From Chloroflexota bacterium (GTDB taxonomy: Bacteria; Chloroflexota; Anaerolineae; B4-G1), in the NCBI GenBank assembly GCA_011046405.1, contig DSAR01000006.1, positions 1 through 5,132 on the forward strand: a stretch of DNA of 5,132 nucleotides, in the 5' to 3' direction. Both the position numbers and the translations under genes were made by a program. This document shows, piece by piece, positions 4,824-5,132 of this stretch (its first letter is position 1; every line of letters starts with the position of its first letter). The notes under the pieces were generated by a model. That model was not told the DNA's origin, did not search any database, and saw only the letters and a list, made by a program, of their open reading frames with translations.

Positions 4824-5132
4824 AGGATTGCGCCAATTGGACGCCGACCTGCGCAACCGTGGCAGTCGCGGACGCACGGATAACGTCCGCCTGATCATCC
4901 GCCGCGGCGACCCGCCAGAGGTCCTGGCCCAACTGGTGGAGGAGACCGGCGCCCGTGCCATCTTCGCCGAGGAGGACTTCAGCCCTTACGCCAAGGCGCG
5001 GGACGCACAGGTCGGCCGGGAACTCCCGCTCCACCTGCTCGGCGGCGTCGTCGTCCACCCGCCAGGGAGCGTGCGCAAGGCGGACGGCGACCCCTACGTC
5101 GTCTACACCCCCTTCAAGCGCAAGTGGAAAGA
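4816..5132 (+). CDS. DNA photolyase/cryptochrome family protein, N-terminally truncated (also cut by window end)
   Basis: The frame is open to the window edge (105 complete codons). It matches the N-terminal antenna domain of class I photolyases: MHEGLRQLDADLRNRG fits the helix after the second strand, LIIRRGDPPEVL the next strand and helix, and ETGARAIFAEEDFSPYAKARD the following strand. HPPGSVRKADGDPYVVYTPF-K-KW matches the conserved region before the FAD domain. Photolyases use light and FADH- to split pyrimidine dimers; the FAD domain lies beyond the window. The family normally begins about 60 residues earlier with a (V/I)WFRRDLRL strand, a helix and a second strand. None of that is present: an in-frame TAG stands at 4804-4806 and the upstream DNA encodes Rieske in another frame. 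Hence it is a truncated gene, possibly a pseudogene, or a misassembly. The ATG at 4816 is the only start between that stop and the homology; it lacks a good ribosome binding site and may be coupled to the Rieske stop. A short insert (GRTDNVR) follows RGSR. Confidence 0.85.
   Translation, partial: MHEGLRQLDADLRNRGSRGRTDNVRLIIRRGDPPEVLAQLVEETGARAIFAEEDFSPYAKARDAQVGRELPLHLLGGVVVHPPGSVRKADGDPYVVYTPFKRKWK

Noticed and set aside
4820..5132. Alternative start with a 4-base ATGA overlap at the Rieske stop
   Set aside because: The frame from the ATG at 4820 reads MKDCANWTPT and shows no photolyase or other homology; the frame from 4816 matches photolyase throughout.

Overview
The window holds six protein-coding genes on two divergent transcription units, with no RNA genes, insertion sequences or CRISPR array visible. 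I would place it in a bacterium, most likely of the Chloroflexota (Anaerolineae-like) type. The reasons are the style of the GAF sensor protein, the receiver plus CpaE-like ATPase fusion, and a Rieske protein of a type I associate with phototroph or Chloroflexota genomes. This placement rests on family resemblance only and is tentative.

Left and centre, minus strand (read right to left): a DinG/XPD-type iron-sulfur helicase (4297..2270), then a response-regulator receiver fused to a CpaE/MinD-like ATPase (2208..1060), then a SIR2 NAD-dependent deacylase (1050..253), then the first 76 codons of a GAF-domain protein that leaves the window at base 1. The last three genes are separated by only 9 and 24 bases and look like one operon. 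The helicase has its own extended -10 promoter. The 61-base gap after it carries a plausible second promoter for the receiver-ATPase gene, overlapped by a 13-base palindrome.

Right, plus strand: behind a TATAAT-type promoter lies a small stand-alone Rieske [2Fe-2S] protein (4434..4823). It overlaps by 8 bases a photolyase-like reading frame (4816 to the window edge). The photolyase homology begins abruptly at its ATG. About 60 N-terminal residues normal for the family (first beta strand, helix and second strand of the antenna domain) are absent, and an in-frame TAG stands just upstream. This junction is the oddest thing in the window.

Working together: the minus-strand cluster combines a DNA repair/R-loop helicase with a signal-responsive, pilus-localisation-type ATPase, an NAD-dependent protein deacylase and a GAF sensor, suggesting a signalling unit placed downstream of a repair gene. 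The plus-strand pair combines a redox protein with a light-dependent DNA repair enzyme and is clearly richer in G+C than the minus-strand genes. I see no strong case for a wholly new system. The observations most worth checking are the truncated photolyase junction, the intact-receiver CpaE-like protein with an altered P-loop, and the sirtuin in a signalling operon.
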